This document shows positions 1-12,485 of a stretch of DNA of 64,000 nt, in pieces. Position 1 is the stretch's first letter. Each line of letters starts with the position of its first letter. The stretch lies in assembly GCA_950022655.1 (NCBI GenBank), contig OX465579.1:38667950-38731949 (forward strand), written 5' to 3'. Position numbers and translations under genes: made by a program. Under the pieces are notes generated by a model. It was not told the DNA's origin and made no database searches. It was given only the letters and a program-made list of their open reading frames with translations. Origin of the DNA: Alentia gelatinosa. Taxonomy: Eukaryota; Annelida; Polychaeta; Phyllodocida; Polynoidae.

Positions 1-27
1 CTCCCTCCCTCCCTCCCTCCCTCCCTC
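1..27. repeat. (CTCC)n microsatellite
   Basis: The window opens inside a run of CTCC tetranucleotides, so its true left edge lies outside. Confidence 0.95.
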
Positions 28-231
28 GTAGGTGCGTTCGATCCTTATATTTATGTTACGTTGTCTTGTTTGCTGGTGACCTATTTGACCTGATTCCCTC
101 GAACACGTCTGGTATCGGCACCCGTTGCGGTTCAATGAATACCTACTAGCGGGTGGGACTTGCTCTGGTCAGATGTGATCCGCACCCGGCGACAGTAGTG
201 TATTTATATATATTGCAACAGGCTTCCACCT

Positions 232-267
232 CTCTCTCTCCCTCCCTCCCTCCCTCCCTCCCTCCCT
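232..267. repeat. (CTCC)n / (CT)n microsatellite
   Basis: A second pure CTCC run, preceded by CT dinucleotides. It lies about 200 bp from the first, and the DNA between the two has no recognisable gene. Confidence 0.95.
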
Positions 268-447
268 AGCAGCTGTGTTCCGCGGGTGCCGATACCAGAC
301 ACATTGGATGAAATCAGGAGCCTGTTTAATAATCTTTTTTATTTCTTAAAACATGTATACATTACTTGTTGAAACCGAAATCATGGCAATGCCATGCCAA
401 CTTATAATCCTTGTACTTATTTGTTTTGCAATTTTATTCCATCACAG

Positions 448-608
448 AGGGAGTTAATAGGCAGCATAGACGGGTCGTTGAAGTCGAACCGGAGTGACGA
501 CACAGATTCAGTAGTCGGAGAGGCCTTGTGGTTAACACCAATCCCAGTGACTCTAGCCGATATTAACTGGTTGATAGACGATGGAGGTGATCCAAACATC
601 AAGACGAG
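448..608 (+). CDS. Candidate internal exon of an unrecognised gene
   Basis: This 161-bp open segment lies between an acceptor-like site (tccatcacag) and a consensus donor (GAG|gtaaga), leaving splice phase 2. It encodes about 53 residues, acidic and serine-rich at first, then ending in the segment TLADINWLIDDGGDPNIKTR. I do not recognise the family. No matching exon was found to the right before the convergent minus-strand gene ends at 1576, so if the exon is real, most of its gene lies to the left or further exons were missed. The frame is also open upstream of the acceptor, so the left edge is uncertain. Confidence 0.3.
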
Positions 609-1575
609 GTAAGAATGAAACTTTATTTATACAAACTGCTTATATTATCCATAACACATTTTAATGGACGTAAAATCAATCAAGAGTCTTGTAGGTTACA
701 GACAACCGGAAAGGGTTGCAGAGTAGCATCGACATATTGGGATGTAAGTATTCTAATGACTTAGGGAAAGCATTTGATTCTTCCAGCTGATATAGTACAC
801 GCATGCCACAACTCAGTAGGTTTACTAGAAGTCCCAACACTCCTGTAATTCTTTCCAATACATTTTACTTCCGATGTTTTATATAACTGTGACTTGCATT
901 AAAGGAAATCATTAAAGCTTGGTGAGGGGGCGTAGATCTACTTTGCTTTTTGACTGGGCATCGTGGTACGCTATCGTAAAAGCAAATGAACGTAACTCGC
1001 TAACAGTGAATATCTTTTTTATTAGAAGACATTATTTAGCATTTGTACTCATTCTGAATACAGAATTTGACAAATCTGCGATTTTTTTTCAATCAGTACT
1101 GTCTAAAACCAGGCATACGATCTATCTGTTCAACAAACAAATTGCTGCTACCATAAAAGTAAGACAGACATTGCTCACTTTTAGTATTTCCAGTAGTGAC
1201 GCCGTACCACCACCATGACAGTCTCCTTTGCTATGTAGTAGTCTCGCACAGTCCTTGACTTTAACAGTGTTTAGAAACGTACAGGTAGTGTTTACTTCAT
1301 GGGGTCCACTAAAGTCCTTCATTGGATTCTGAAGGTGGGGATTGGACAGGTCTTGGCCCAGAAGAGCCTCATCGACAGGTCAAAAACAGTGAATATAAAC
1401 ATCAATTTCATCATCAATGATGAACCAAAGCATAAAAATTGCCTTCATTAAAAATGGCCTTGAAAATAGTCAAATTGGAATTTTGAGAGCTAATTGGAAG
1501 TAATAGTTTAAACCGTCTTTGCCACTTAAAGCATCAGTTGGAATAAATGTACTGCACACCGCGTTGACTTATGTA
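609..1575. other. Gene-free stretch downstream of the SPFH-like gene
   Basis: This AT-rich DNA probably includes the 3' UTR and downstream flank of the minus-strand gene ending at 1576. A 99-codon open frame at 919-1218 has no ATG and no splice support. Confidence 0.4.
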
Positions 1576-4500
1576 CTAGCTTGATGGGAGTGAACGCCCT
1601 AGGGAGACGAGCTGGTTATAGTTGACTGCCAGATTTATCCCGTTGTGTCGGCGCAGTGTTCTCAGGTAGTCGAAGGAAAGGCGCTTCTCCTGCGTGGTGA
1701 GGCCTAGTTCATTATATAGATGACGCAGTCCCGTGTTGCGGGCCTCCTCTACTATGGCCGTCGCTTCCGCCTGAGCACGCGCGGCCATCAGCACTGCCGT
1801 TGCTGTTGCGTTCTGCCTAGTCTCCCTCGCCTCATTCTCAATCTTGTTAGCCTACAATTATCCGATAAAATGAATTGATGCATTAAGGCAGTGAGACTTT
1901 ATATTCAATACATGTTACATATAATCGATTTTCTATGTATTATAATATGGTTGAAAATTAGAAATATTAGCTTTAGTACTTAAATAGAACGTCCTGACCA
2001 TGCTGTACAAGCAACAAAACGAGATGATAATTTATGGTTTATACAGAACGAGACGTTTACGCCGTTCTATATTTACGATATAACCGAAACTGATAAAGAT
2101 TATAAATTTAATTTAGCCTAACAATTAATTTCTTAGTCAAGTCTCAGTCCATACCGTATTTTTACGTTATATGGCAAAACGGTGCGTAATTAGAAGGAAA
2201 CCCACGAGATGAAAATAGCTTGGACCGTACTGCACCGAGTCTGCGGTCAAACGAGGTGGAGTGCGGACCAAATTATTTTCATCGAGTGGGTTTCTGATTT
2301 TATCTCACCCCGTAAAACATTATTTGTTGATAAAATGAATCACCCAATTAGCCATTGAGTATTGGGTACACAAACTTCACAGCCGTGGAGTATGAGTTCC
2401 TAATGTTAAGCCTATAGAGAAAAATATTGGGGCGAGATAATTACAGTATATACGGCATGGGTATATAGTGAATGATTACCATAGGCCTACAGATATTCAG
2501 GTATCTTTATGTGTGCCTTTCTAGTAAAATCTTCGTGTACGGTAATGGTTTATTCATATATTGAGTGGAAAATACCGTAGCTGCCACAGTAGTGGCCCTC
2601 CTCTGAAGCGACAATTTGTTTTGTGGCTGTTCCTTGTACCCAGTTGGTTTATAGATTACAAGAAATCATTATGTTCTAAGTTATATAATTGTCGTTACTA
2701 AAAATGTGCACTTAGTGTGGGAGTTCAGGGTGACAGCATCGTGTATATTGTCTGAACTCGTTGGTAACAGAGATGCAAGTATTCCAATAATTCACAGAGA
2801 TACGAAATTGCAAGATTTTCTTTTGTGATGATCGAAATTCCGCAATATCTGCAAGTCTGCTGCATTCTGGCACATCTCAAACGGGGTGTTCCATTAGGCT
2901 GACCGCGTACCCACAAAAGAGCATCACACGACGAGTACACGGCAGCCTTTAGTCAGGTGCTTCTAGCAATCGGTGTGGTGGAGGATGCAACACATTCATC
3001 AGTGGCAGTCACAAAGTGCTGTAACAAGTAATGGCCCATAAAACCTAATACGTTAGCTTTTGTTGGTTGCCTACAAACGTGGCCCACAGGACTCCTTGTG
3101 GCAGGGCCTTTGATATCCCCTGTAGGTTTGTACACCGTCACTATAAGCTTGTTTGGCAGCCGTTCAACGGTATCAAATTCACAGCAAGCCCAGTGGAACA
3201 CCCCCTTAACCGAACTCTGGTGGTACCCTTTATTAAATTTTCGGGAAGCGAGTGATACACACATCCCATAGCACACAGTCTACTACAACTAGAACAAGTC
3301 ATGACACTGTCCAGTCATTTTCCCTTCTAGATTTAATTTGCTTCTATGATGATAGGTACGGTTGACTTACTAATGCTTCCGTTTCCTTACGGTAGATGAG
3401 TGCATCCCGGTGGAAACCTGCAGTTATTGTAGATTCGCCCAGAACAAGTGACTGGAGAAAACGCTGGTTGAGCTCATCCGGGATCTCCAGCTCGTGCAGC
3501 TGGAAGTAGCGTACATCCACGAACAACCCGTAATCTTTATCTGTACACCTGTTTATTGGTAGGCAGCCCGGTGTGCAGGGACCTGGGGAAATAAGTTTAT
3601 CGTTCAGGACACTGGAGTTAATATTTTGGAAATAATATACGGTTGTATAGCAAGCGGAGGTTAGATGGGTCGGCGGAATCGGACAGGCAATCCTCTTTGA
3701 TTTTTGTATTTGCTGACGAAGGAGTGTTTTTCATGGAGCTCGGTCTTCGTTATTATTAATTAACTATATTGTTGGTGATCCATAAATGAATACATATATA
3801 GAGCATTTGATAATGAACATGAAAAAAGATACTTTGATTTGCATTTTATATCTTGTTCAAGAGTTTATAGTAAGTGAAGGCCATACGATTTTGATATCGA
3901 GAAGATAATCACTTTTTAAACCGCGTTGCTGTGCACACGCCTCATCTACCCATACAAATCTAACAATGAAAACTAGATTTATTTCAGGTCCAATAGGAAA
4001 AAAATGTCATACCTGTGCTACAGTTTCTTTCACAGCATGTTCCTCCGAGTCTTTCTTTGATAACCTTAAAGAGGTGATTTTCAACACTGTTCCTTCTGTG
4101 TATGAACTCCCGAGTGGAAAATACCGTAGCTGCCCCCTGCAAGGAGATCGATTTTCTCAATTATGATCACTGACGCAGTGAGTCTCCGCGAAACTTAATT
4201 CTACGCGAACATAATCACCCAGGTGATAGAGCTGTGACCACGAACGAAGTAACAAAATCGTGTGGTTAGCTGACAAATGAAAACATGCTTCTTGGTATAT
4301 TAGGTTTACTTGTGTGTTTTTGATACACCACAACTGCTGTTTGATGCGACACTTACAAACAACTAGCCATAATAATGAGTGCAGGATAAGACTAGAAGAG
4401 AGAGAGAGAGCAGTTGGGTTGTGACATCGATTGCGTAGTTGCTACTGTGGCTGGAGGGTGGTGAAATGAAAAGTTTGTAAAAGTCCAAAATATGTTCTGA

Positions 4501-5980
4501 AATTGATTCTATGCGAGCCAGGGGTGGGTGAAAATAAAGAAAAGTCAATGCTGTGCATCGACCAGTTGTTTGTTTGTACAAAAATAAATTAGATCTTCAT
4601 CTTAATGTTGAAGAAGCATTACTTTCAGTAACACATTTTTTTCAATGACCTTCATGGCATCAAGGGCGTTGCTCTTTAGAATATCCTGATACTGAAGGTC
4701 ATACTTTTCATGAAGTTGAACAAGCTGAGATGGACGAAGAAAGTACTGCAAGTTAGCGGTGATTTGGACCTGAAATAAAGTGGAGAAGAAATCAATATAT
4801 CTTTTTTTCATATGGTGCAAATTAGATATGTTATAAGTGACCTTTTAACAATCTGACCATATTGAAATGGAAAGGAATTAAATCCTTGTCTTAACCTTGT
4901 CCCCAGTATGGCCTGGGTGGACTTTGGGATAGTATTAACTCCGTTTCGTCTGTTCCTGTGTACAAAGACTGCCAGAGAAAGTTAAAAAGACACATCATAT
5001 TTTTATCCAGGGGTCGCGTCCGATTACGAATGAAAGCTGATATATAGTGAAAGCAACCCTTTAAAGGCATTTTAAGAGTTATTGATGGCAGTGATGTGTC
5101 AACGCGAACGACCGTACCTGCAGTGTATCAGATGCAAAGATAGTCACTTTCCTGAACTCGAGAAAATGAGCCGTGGCAGAGAATATTTTGAAGGAGTAGT
5201 CTGGCCCTATGAGATGTAGACCTCCGGCATAGACCCTGCTCTTGTCGACACTGCCGGTGGTGTCGCGGCGACGGAATCCATACTAATAGAAAGGGAACAC
5301 AAAGATAGGGGTAAAAAGTACCCTGAATCAAGAACCGGATTGTCATGCGTAAAAGAGGTATTTAGTTGTAGATCTAATCCAATTGACTGATTATAAGTCG
5401 TCTAGGTTGTGTACGAATCTATTGTAAACATTTTAAAGATTATGTATCATTTTTACCTAGGGGATTCCGACGGGAACATTAGATTAAAGATTTATACAGT
5501 TTCTTTCTTTCTCTTTTTAAGGACTGTTGTATACAGAGATAGCTGTTTTCCATTTTTCCCATGGAAATCACTTTTCAATAAAACTGCTTTGAACATTCCC
5601 ACAAATCCTCAGCCTCTGCGCCATGGCTGACACTGACATATTGTTTTGGTCTCTCTAGACAGCAGATTCCCCATAAAAATATGTTCCTCTGACCCCAACG
5701 GACATCCTTTTGTATACATGTGATTCTTATGAAAATGATGTACCTTTCAAAACGACAATTTAGTATTATGAGCTGGATCCTTCGTATCTAATAGTGAAGC
5801 CGGTATGAGGGGGCTAGTACTTAAGCTTGTAGCAGTGTAAGGGACAGTTATTACTTTACCTCATAATACTGTAGGGCTTTGAAGCTGAGTGGTAACAGGA
5901 TGACGATGAGTCCTACGACCACAACCACAAGCAACACAACGATTGCAACAATTAGACGAGACGACGACTCAGTCGCCATT
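1576..5980 (-). CDS. SPFH/band-7-like single-pass membrane protein, complete coding region
   Basis: Six exons splice in phase: 5980-5860 (ATG at 5979-5977), 5282-5118, 4769-4623, 4136-4013, 3540-3371 and 1851-1576 (TAG). They give 1002 nt, or 333 residues. Residues 1-8 are a short Ser-rich head. Residues 9-31 are an uninterrupted Val/Ile/Leu membrane helix. Next come about 200 residues with the alternating strand/helix look of an SPFH domain, including VQITANLQYFLRP and LFVDVRYFQLHELEIPDEL. A charged Ala/Glu-rich coiled coil follows (ANKIENEARETRQNAT, then ARAQAEATAIVEEARNTGL), and the protein ends in SLGRSLPSS. An N-terminal anchor, central domain and Ala/Glu helix is the stomatin/prohibitin/flotillin layout, but I cannot name a subfamily. 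Known SPFH proteins scaffold membrane microdomains; that role here is inference. Every junction keeps phase, so the gene model is firmer than the family call. Confidence 0.8.
1985..2440 (+). repeat. Composite of foldback-type repeats in an SPFH-gene intron
   Basis: Positions 1990-2190 match one arm of the palindrome at 34.95-35.1 kb. Positions 2195-2300 form a palindrome with arms GAAACCCACGAGATGAAAAT and ATTTTCATCGAGTGGGTTTC. Positions 2300-2440 are a body running from TTTATCTCACCCC to GGGGCGAGATAA. The last two parts recur at 36418-36655. The apex here lacks GCGAAGC. Confidence 0.6.
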
Positions 5981-6594
5981 CTGCAGTAAAACAGTGTGTA
6001 CGTGTTAGAGTTTAGTGAAATGATAATAATTTTCTGGTATCTCTGTAAAGAGTTTTTACCATTATGGATGGCCCCTAGATTAAACCGGTCTGTATCTTAG
6101 TGTATTCGTGTATCACATCTTTTGGATGGTAAACTGTATGTCATGTAAAGTACAATGAAGGAGTCGGTGATCTTAGAAATGTCATAAAGTAGAGGATAAA
6201 CTAAACTAGGGCATCGTGTATATCTTTGCAAATTTCGACGTCCACTTGAGCCCCTCTAGGATAGGCAGGGTCGACTCTAATATCTACTTCAAATACCAAT
6301 ATATTTGGTGGGAGGAGGATGTCATTCTGTCAGGCTGAGCATCCAGCATATGTGGTTGAGACTCTGGGAGCCTAGATCATCATATCCATATCGTCGAACT
6401 CTGCACACCACTGTGTTTGGCGCCAAATGAGAGCTGGTAAGTACTCAATTTAGGACGTATCTTATCTTCCACTTTGTGAAAGGTTAAACAGATTAAATTC
6501 GTTCTGAACGAAATAATCGGAGACACCTCAATAGGTATGTGAGTTTTGGCGTCATTACTATGTTTCTACATATTATATGACATGCTCTACTTAC

Positions 6595-6830
6595 GTATGT
6601 GTTGCTCTCCACTCCGTGTGAGTGTGCTGAGCAGTCTGCCCGCGGAAAGAGGTCTAATCATGTATCCGGGATCCTGTGGTGTGCACGATGTCCACCGAAA
6701 CTCTCCTGTTTCCGGACCTTTCCATTGTCGGCCACTAAGGTCAGTGGACTCTATGGGTGTGTTGATATAAACCCGTTTAGAAGTAGTACGCATGCATCTG
6801 TATAAATATAAACGTCTAGCCATATCTGAT
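6595..6830 (-). other. Probable 5' untranslated exon of the SPFH-like gene
   Basis: The ATG exon at 5980 begins one base after an acceptor (tttactgcag), so an upstream noncoding exon is expected. On the minus strand a consensus donor (CATAC|gtaagt) lies at 6594, and the DNA to its right can form that exon. The right edge is a guess. Read through the splice, an upstream ATG in this exon opens a frame that runs out of frame across the main start, which could lower translation. No promoter was identified with confidence. Confidence 0.4.
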
Positions 6831-6859
6831 GACCCGTCTCTCGGTTCCTCCGTGCTATA

Positions 6860-7671
6860 ATGAGGAGTGTTCAGTATGAGAAGTTATATTCAGCTGATTG
6901 TGAAGGGAATTGAGAGTACGGATTAGTTTGTTCCTTTTGTGGTATTTATTGAGCTGCCAGTTTATCCAATATGATACTGATTTGAATCTGGCACATAGTT
7001 GGGAATGGATGTTGAAACCAGTTCTTGATATGATTAGATCAAAAGTTATTGAACTTTGTATTATATTCTATCAAAGCAACCCCCTGAAATTCTTTTTCGG
7101 ACTTCCTCTATAAAAGGGAACTATCAGGTTGGATAGCAACGATGGCCATGTCAGATTTATGGTTTCTGCAATTTCTGATCTTAAGATTTTAAATATCTTC
7201 CTTTTCTTTATATCGTAAAATACCTTGTATATAAGAATAAAGATAAGGACAAAGACCCTCTTTCCGGCATTGACTTACCCGACCCGGAACCACAACAGGA
7301 ATAATTCTTTTGGAGGTGTTTTTTTTTGCCACCCATCCCCGCATCTGTGCAGTTGTCACGGGTGTGTTTATGGCTCGAATAGAGGATTGATATCGAGGTT
7401 ATTACACTAGCTAGACTATTGCCTAGCCTCTTAACGCTGGGCCTTTTGTCACAGAGATTGTTAGAAGAGATGGCCGTGATGACACAAATGTAATGTTATT
7501 CAATGCAAATCATATCATAATGTGACAAAATTTGACGATCAGTTGTAACTTTACGATAATGTAGCTAATAATGTAAATATGTCGATTCCAATGGACCTTT
7601 TTCCAAAGGCTTCTGGTGTGCCTTATTTACTTTGTTACGCAAGGCGTTCGGCCAAACGATCATATAGTAAC
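6860..7671. other. Intergenic, nothing recognised
   Basis: AT-rich sequence with short unsupported open frames and no splice-bounded coding segment. Confidence 0.4.
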
Positions 7672-8036
7672 CTTTATCTCACCCCTGGTACAAGTTTAGC
7701 CATAGGAATAACGTTAGAAAAAAATACTCAACGATCACCCCGGTAGAGTGACAATACTACGCCATGGTCATGGAGTAGTGAATACGAGATGACGTCATAG
7801 GCGATTGACCAATCAGGGGCCAGGATTTCAGAGAAAAGACAAGACAAAACAAGAGATTTAAATGTCCCTAACAGTAAAAGGGGTGAGATAAATCCAGAAC
7901 CACACTCGAATCGTATAAATAAACAACGCTCCACTCGTTTGGATGGGCCATAATCGTCACTCGGCTTCGCCTCAATGACAATTATGGCCCATCCAAACTC
8001 GTGGAGTATTGTGTATTTATACGATTCTCGATGCAG
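7672..8036 (-). repeat. Palindromic foldback element, copy at 7.7-8.0 kb
   Basis: A body bounded by TTTATCTCACCCC (7674) and GGGGTGAGATAAA (about 7890) is followed by a long imperfect palindrome at about 7910-8030. Its arms include TGGATGGGCCATAAT and, inverted, ATTATGGCCCATCCA. The apex CTCGGCTTCGCCTC contains, on the other strand, GCGAAGC. The copy lies in reverse orientation relative to those at 15 and 22 kb. The body also holds a CRE-like TGACGTCA at 7790-7797 and a CCAAT motif, which may be incidental. Confidence 0.7.
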
Positions 8037-10085
8037 TTCTTTATAAATCCTTTAGCATTAGAGGACTTAGTGTATGAGCATAATACATTTGTAGTACCTA
8101 TCTAAATTATCCCCCAAGGAGAATACATGTATTTTTGGTATTCCAGCTTTAATTTGATGGTTTGAACGTGAATATCGCTTCAATAATAATTCAGGTATGG
8201 TTGAGACAACTATGGGCCTATAACCAAGTTCACGAGACAACATAGAATATGAAGAAAGAGCAAGAAAAGCTCAGAGCGGGATTTCCAATAATATGGAGTA
8301 AAAAAAAAATTGTCATTGTGGAATCAAGATTTATCAAACCACATTACCTGTAGAGGTCACAGAGTGCCGGGGCTTTGGTGCTTCTCGCTTTGGCGTGATT
8401 CAGTTTGCTCTCGCTGACTGAGCTGAGCGGTCTTCCTCTAAGTTCGGTTTTTAGAACGTGCGTGTACGCACTGTATACATCACCTAGAGGTTAGAGTGGT
8501 CACATTGAAATTCCAGCATGCTACCAGAAAACTATCCATTCACTATCAGCATGCTGTTCACTGTGATAGTAAAAACTGTGTCTCGGGGTCTTAGAGCCAT
8601 GCTTAGCTGACCATGACCAATCACTCAAGACCAAAATATCTCAAGACCCACTGGTGCTAGATATGTTTGGATCCAAGGTAGGCAGTTGCAGAAATGGCAA
8701 GTTTACTAGGTGCAAGTGGATTACAGAAAACTACCCATTGACTGAATGTAACCCAAACCTTTTAATTGTTATTCATTTAATTGCACGCTCATTTATCAAT
8801 GATGAACATACTAACTGCTCATAGTCTGGTGTGGTGTGAGAGTCTGTTTTTCCTGTCATTTTCCAGTAATTGTGACTGGAACTGGGCAGGCACCCAATAG
8901 TTCCATCAGAATGTTTTCGGGCTGACACCCTTACTCTTGCATCTTTGACACTGGTCACTTATTGCCAGCTGTTTGGGATAGCTGACCAATGTGGTGGTGC
9001 TCAGTGTACTCTAGCTGTGCAGATTACCGGCATTCGATGCAAGTGGCATGGATGTGGTTCCACAGTTGAGTGCTGACAGTGGTCTGCTGATGAATAGCCC
9101 ACTTGGTGGGCCCCTTATCGGTGCTGGAGGACACATAATTGGTGACACATAAGATGGAGTTTGGGAATTCTTTCTCATTTGCCTCGGGAGATCAGAGTGA
9201 TTTATTTACTCCACCGGGTATTGTTCACCTTCAGGATACTCAGTTAGACCTGACTCTAGAAAATGTGAACAGAGGTGATGTCAGTGATTCCATGGTACTC
9301 ACAAAGACACAGCTGAACCCAAAGATAACTGACAATCGGGATGATGGGGTGACGTGACAGGATGCTGAACTGAGTGGAATACAGCGAGCTTTATGATTTG
9401 CTGCGAGGCCTCTAGTAAAATTGCTGGAGATGGTGAGAATGGTGAGAAAGTTACCCCGGCAAAGACAGTAGAGACGGCGAGCACGTACTCAACTTAATGG
9501 GGAAGGCATTAGTAGGAGGTCATTTCATCAGCCACATAATCATTTTGAGCCTACCGATTTTTGAGAGTTGTTTCTAGGACAGTTTTTTCTGCTCTTTAAT
9601 TCTATCTGGGTCCAACCTCTGGGAAATGTGGGATTTTCGAATTAGAAGCCAAAATCCAAAATGGCCGCCAAAAATAGAACAAAAACACATAAAATTAGTT
9701 CTTTCCTACAAATACAGACATGTGACACCTTAAAATGACCGACTCTAAGAGAACTAATGCTTTACATTACTTCCATACAGGTTTGATTAATTCTGTCGCC
9801 ATGGCAACCAAATTTCCATTTCCATAGATACAAAATATGGAATCATTGGATTTTAATAGATCTCATGCAGAATATACATCAACACAAATGAACAGTCTAA
9901 GGATACTTACAAAGAAAACGTTACCATGACCTCTACTGGTCAAGTGGGTTAGATTAATATTTGAATGATTGAAATGAAGTTTAATTATAATCAACTCTTA
10001 GGATCTGGATGTCACAGGCTGTCTGGGAGCAGCTGTCACTATGTTCATCTCCCTGCCCTGTATAGGATAACACAGTGATACCATA
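8037..10085. other. Intergenic, upstream of the first minisatellite element
   Basis: There are short open frames, including a 72-codon one at 9139-9357 and a 61-codon one at 8773-8958 on the minus strand. Neither has splice sites or a recognisable motif. The missing N-terminal exon or exons of the MTFR1-like gene may lie in this stretch, but I could not place them. Confidence 0.35.
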
Positions 10086-12485
10086 TTATTAGCAGGTGGA
10101 CGGTTGGTCTTTAGGTTATGGCTATAGCCTACTGTAGTACAACTGCTTGTAAAGTCACTAGATGACCTGACCACATTTTAGCTTTTTATAGCCAACTAAC
10201 TACAGATAAGAAAATAATTTCTGTTTTGGACAGAAGGTTTTATGGTGGTACAATGCCTTGCAGTTTTAATATTTAGTATTTTGATGGCATTTTTTCAGAA
10301 AAGTGAATTCAGTTTGGGGGGGACTTTGGTAGTCACAGGTCCATTTGTAAGAACTCCATTATGGACATATTTGTGCCCCTTAAACTGGTTGAATCATAAT
10401 ATGATATGCCTCATTAGAAAGAATAAAAAACAGTAGGTGCTAGGAAGTGGAATTTTTAAGGTATATTCTATATTTACTGAGATATTCAAGTATTTGTTGA
10501 AAGAGGGGTGGGGGGGGGGGGGGGTTTGAGTGAAATGGGCATACTCAAAGAGATGATTATTCAATATTGATTTACAGTGAGCTTTGGTGTAACATTTACC
10601 ATCTCCATAAATGGCACTGACAGTTGCTTACCCTTTAGGAAGTATCATTATTTAGGTTGAACTTGTATTTGGCATGATATTCATGTATTTTTGTCTAATT
10701 TCATAGCATGGGGGGGGGGGGTATCAGCCACCTTTGAATTGTAATGCCATATTCCCCAAGAGGACTCTGTAGTTCATATCACTCTCCAAGCATATTATGC
10801 CTTATACCTATATCCTTATAAGAACACTGAGTATCTGGTTGAAGCTGAGCCTCACTTTGAACATGGAGCTTATAGTATGTCAACTAACACTAGATGGTGC
10901 CATAAGTAAGGGCAGATAGATTTCTTTTCTTTTTTTGGACAAGTTCTATAGCAATGCAATATCTTATAATTTTATTATTTTTCGATACAAGATCATTGTA
11001 AGACTGCTACAAGACTGTTGTAAGGCTGATACAAGACTGTTGTAAGACTGATACAAGACTGTTGTAAGACTGATACAAGACTGTTGCAAGACTTGTAAGA
11101 CCTGCTACAAGACTGTTACAAGACTTTTGTAAGACTGTTGCAAGAATTTTTTTAAGACTGATACAAGACTGTTGTAAGGCTGATACAAGAATGTTGCAAG
11201 GCAGTAGCAAGACTGTTGTAAGAATGTTACAAGACTTGCAAGATTGTTCTAAGACTTGTAAGACTGTTGTAAGACTGTTGTAAGACTGTTGCAATAATTT
11301 TGTACGACTAATACAAGACTATTGCAAGACTGTTGATAGACTGTTGATAGACTTGCAAGATTGTTGTAGGACTGTTGATAGACTTGCAAGACTGTTGCAA
11401 GACTTGTAGGACTGTTGATAGACTTGCAAGACTTGTATGGCTTGTATGGCTGATACAAGACTGTTGCAAGACTATTGTAAGGCTGATACAAGACTGTTGC
11501 AAAACTGTTGGGGGACTGTTGATTGACTTGCAAGACTGTTGTACGGCCGATACAAGACTGTTGTAAGGCTGATACAAGACTGTTGCAAGATTGTTATAAG
11601 ACTGTTGCAAGACCTTTGTAAGACATTTGTAAGACTGTTTTAAGACTGATGCAGGAATGTTGCAAGACTTGAGTAGGACTGTTGCAAGACTGTTGTATGG
11701 CTGATACAAGACTGTTGCAAGACTGTTGTAAGGCTGATACAAGAATGTTGCAAGACTGTTATCAGGCTGATACAAGAATGTTGCAGGACTGTTGTAAAAC
11801 TGTTGCAATACTGTTGCAAGGTTTAAGCAAGACTGTTGTAAGACAGCAGTAAGACTGTTGTCAGGCTAATATGAGACTGTGGTAAGACTGTTGTAAGGCT
11901 GATACAAGACTGTTGCAAGACTGATACAAGACTGTTGCAAGATTTGTAAGACTGTTGGAACGACTATTGTAAGACTGTTGCAAGGCTTATGAAAGACTGT
12001 TGTAAGACCGCAGTAAGACTTGTCAGGCTAATATGATACTGTGGTAAGACTGTTGTAAGGCTGATACAAGACTGTTGCAAGACTTGTGAGACTGTTGTAA
12101 GGCTGATATAATATATGATATGGGCTGTTAATAGATTTAATATTACATTTATCTTGTTTGGACTGATTTAAAATGTTATATTTTTTGGGATTCTTCAACC
12201 AGTTATACATAACTTTGTTCAACAAAAAATATGGCAATGCCATATCAACCTTTGTATCCTTGTTTAGTATTTTGACATGGATTTTTTTTTTTTTAAGTCA
12301 TTTCAGTTGGGAGGACTTTTCCATTTTCAAGAACTCCTTGGCAGGATCTGGCCTCTCCCTAGACTAGTAATTAATTATTAGCAGACCTTGTATTGAGTGC
12401 TAAATGCGTCCACCTGCTAATTTGGCCTTTAAAGGCCAATATTTCTATATCAGAATGCACACTTAGCTCTTGTTACCTACATTGT
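10086..12485 (+). mobile_element. Minisatellite-bearing non-autonomous element, copy 1 (Helentron/HINE-like)
   Basis: The left end begins TTATTAGCAGGTGGACGG. About 900 bp of unique sequence leads into the tandem array, and a unique right flank holds CGTCCACCTGCTAA, the exact inverse of the left-end motif. Past that lies the perfect palindrome TTGGCCTTTAAAGGCCAA. The same order of parts recurs at 16966-20375. Subterminal inverted repeats, a central minisatellite and a hairpin near the 3' end are features of non-autonomous Helentron/HINE and pearl-type elements; that assignment is inference. No coding capacity is present. Poly-G runs at about 10510 and 10711 lie in the left flank. Confidence 0.6.
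10990..12110. repeat. Minisatellite array 1, 11-bp unit
   Basis: Variants of an 11-bp unit (AAGACTGTTGT, AAGACTGTTGC, AAGACTGATAC) are repeated head to tail for about 1.1 kb. The minus strand is open in long overlapping frames because 11 is not a multiple of 3, so all three frames read the same 11-residue cycle (for example QQSCISLTTVL). This is a repeat property, not evidence of a gene. Confidence 0.95.

Noticed and set aside
919..1218. 99-codon plus-strand open frame
   Set aside because: It starts at TTG, has no ATG and no splice support.
5128..5346. 72-codon minus-strand frame
   Set aside because: Wrong frame of SPFH-like exon 5282-5118; only the other frame joins its neighbours in phase.
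6060..6080. ATTATGGATGGCCCCTAG as a MITE end like that at 61696
   Set aside because: A single short match with no partner end nearby.
7790..7797. CRE (TGACGTCA) as a promoter element
   Set aside because: It lies inside a dispersed repeat body, and no gene start is nearby.
9139..9357. 72-codon frame as a possible N-terminal MTFR1-like exon
   Set aside because: No donor in the needed phase and no similarity to known MTFR1 N termini.
10990..12110. CRISPR-like array
   Set aside because: Units are contiguous with no spacers, and the window is animal DNA.
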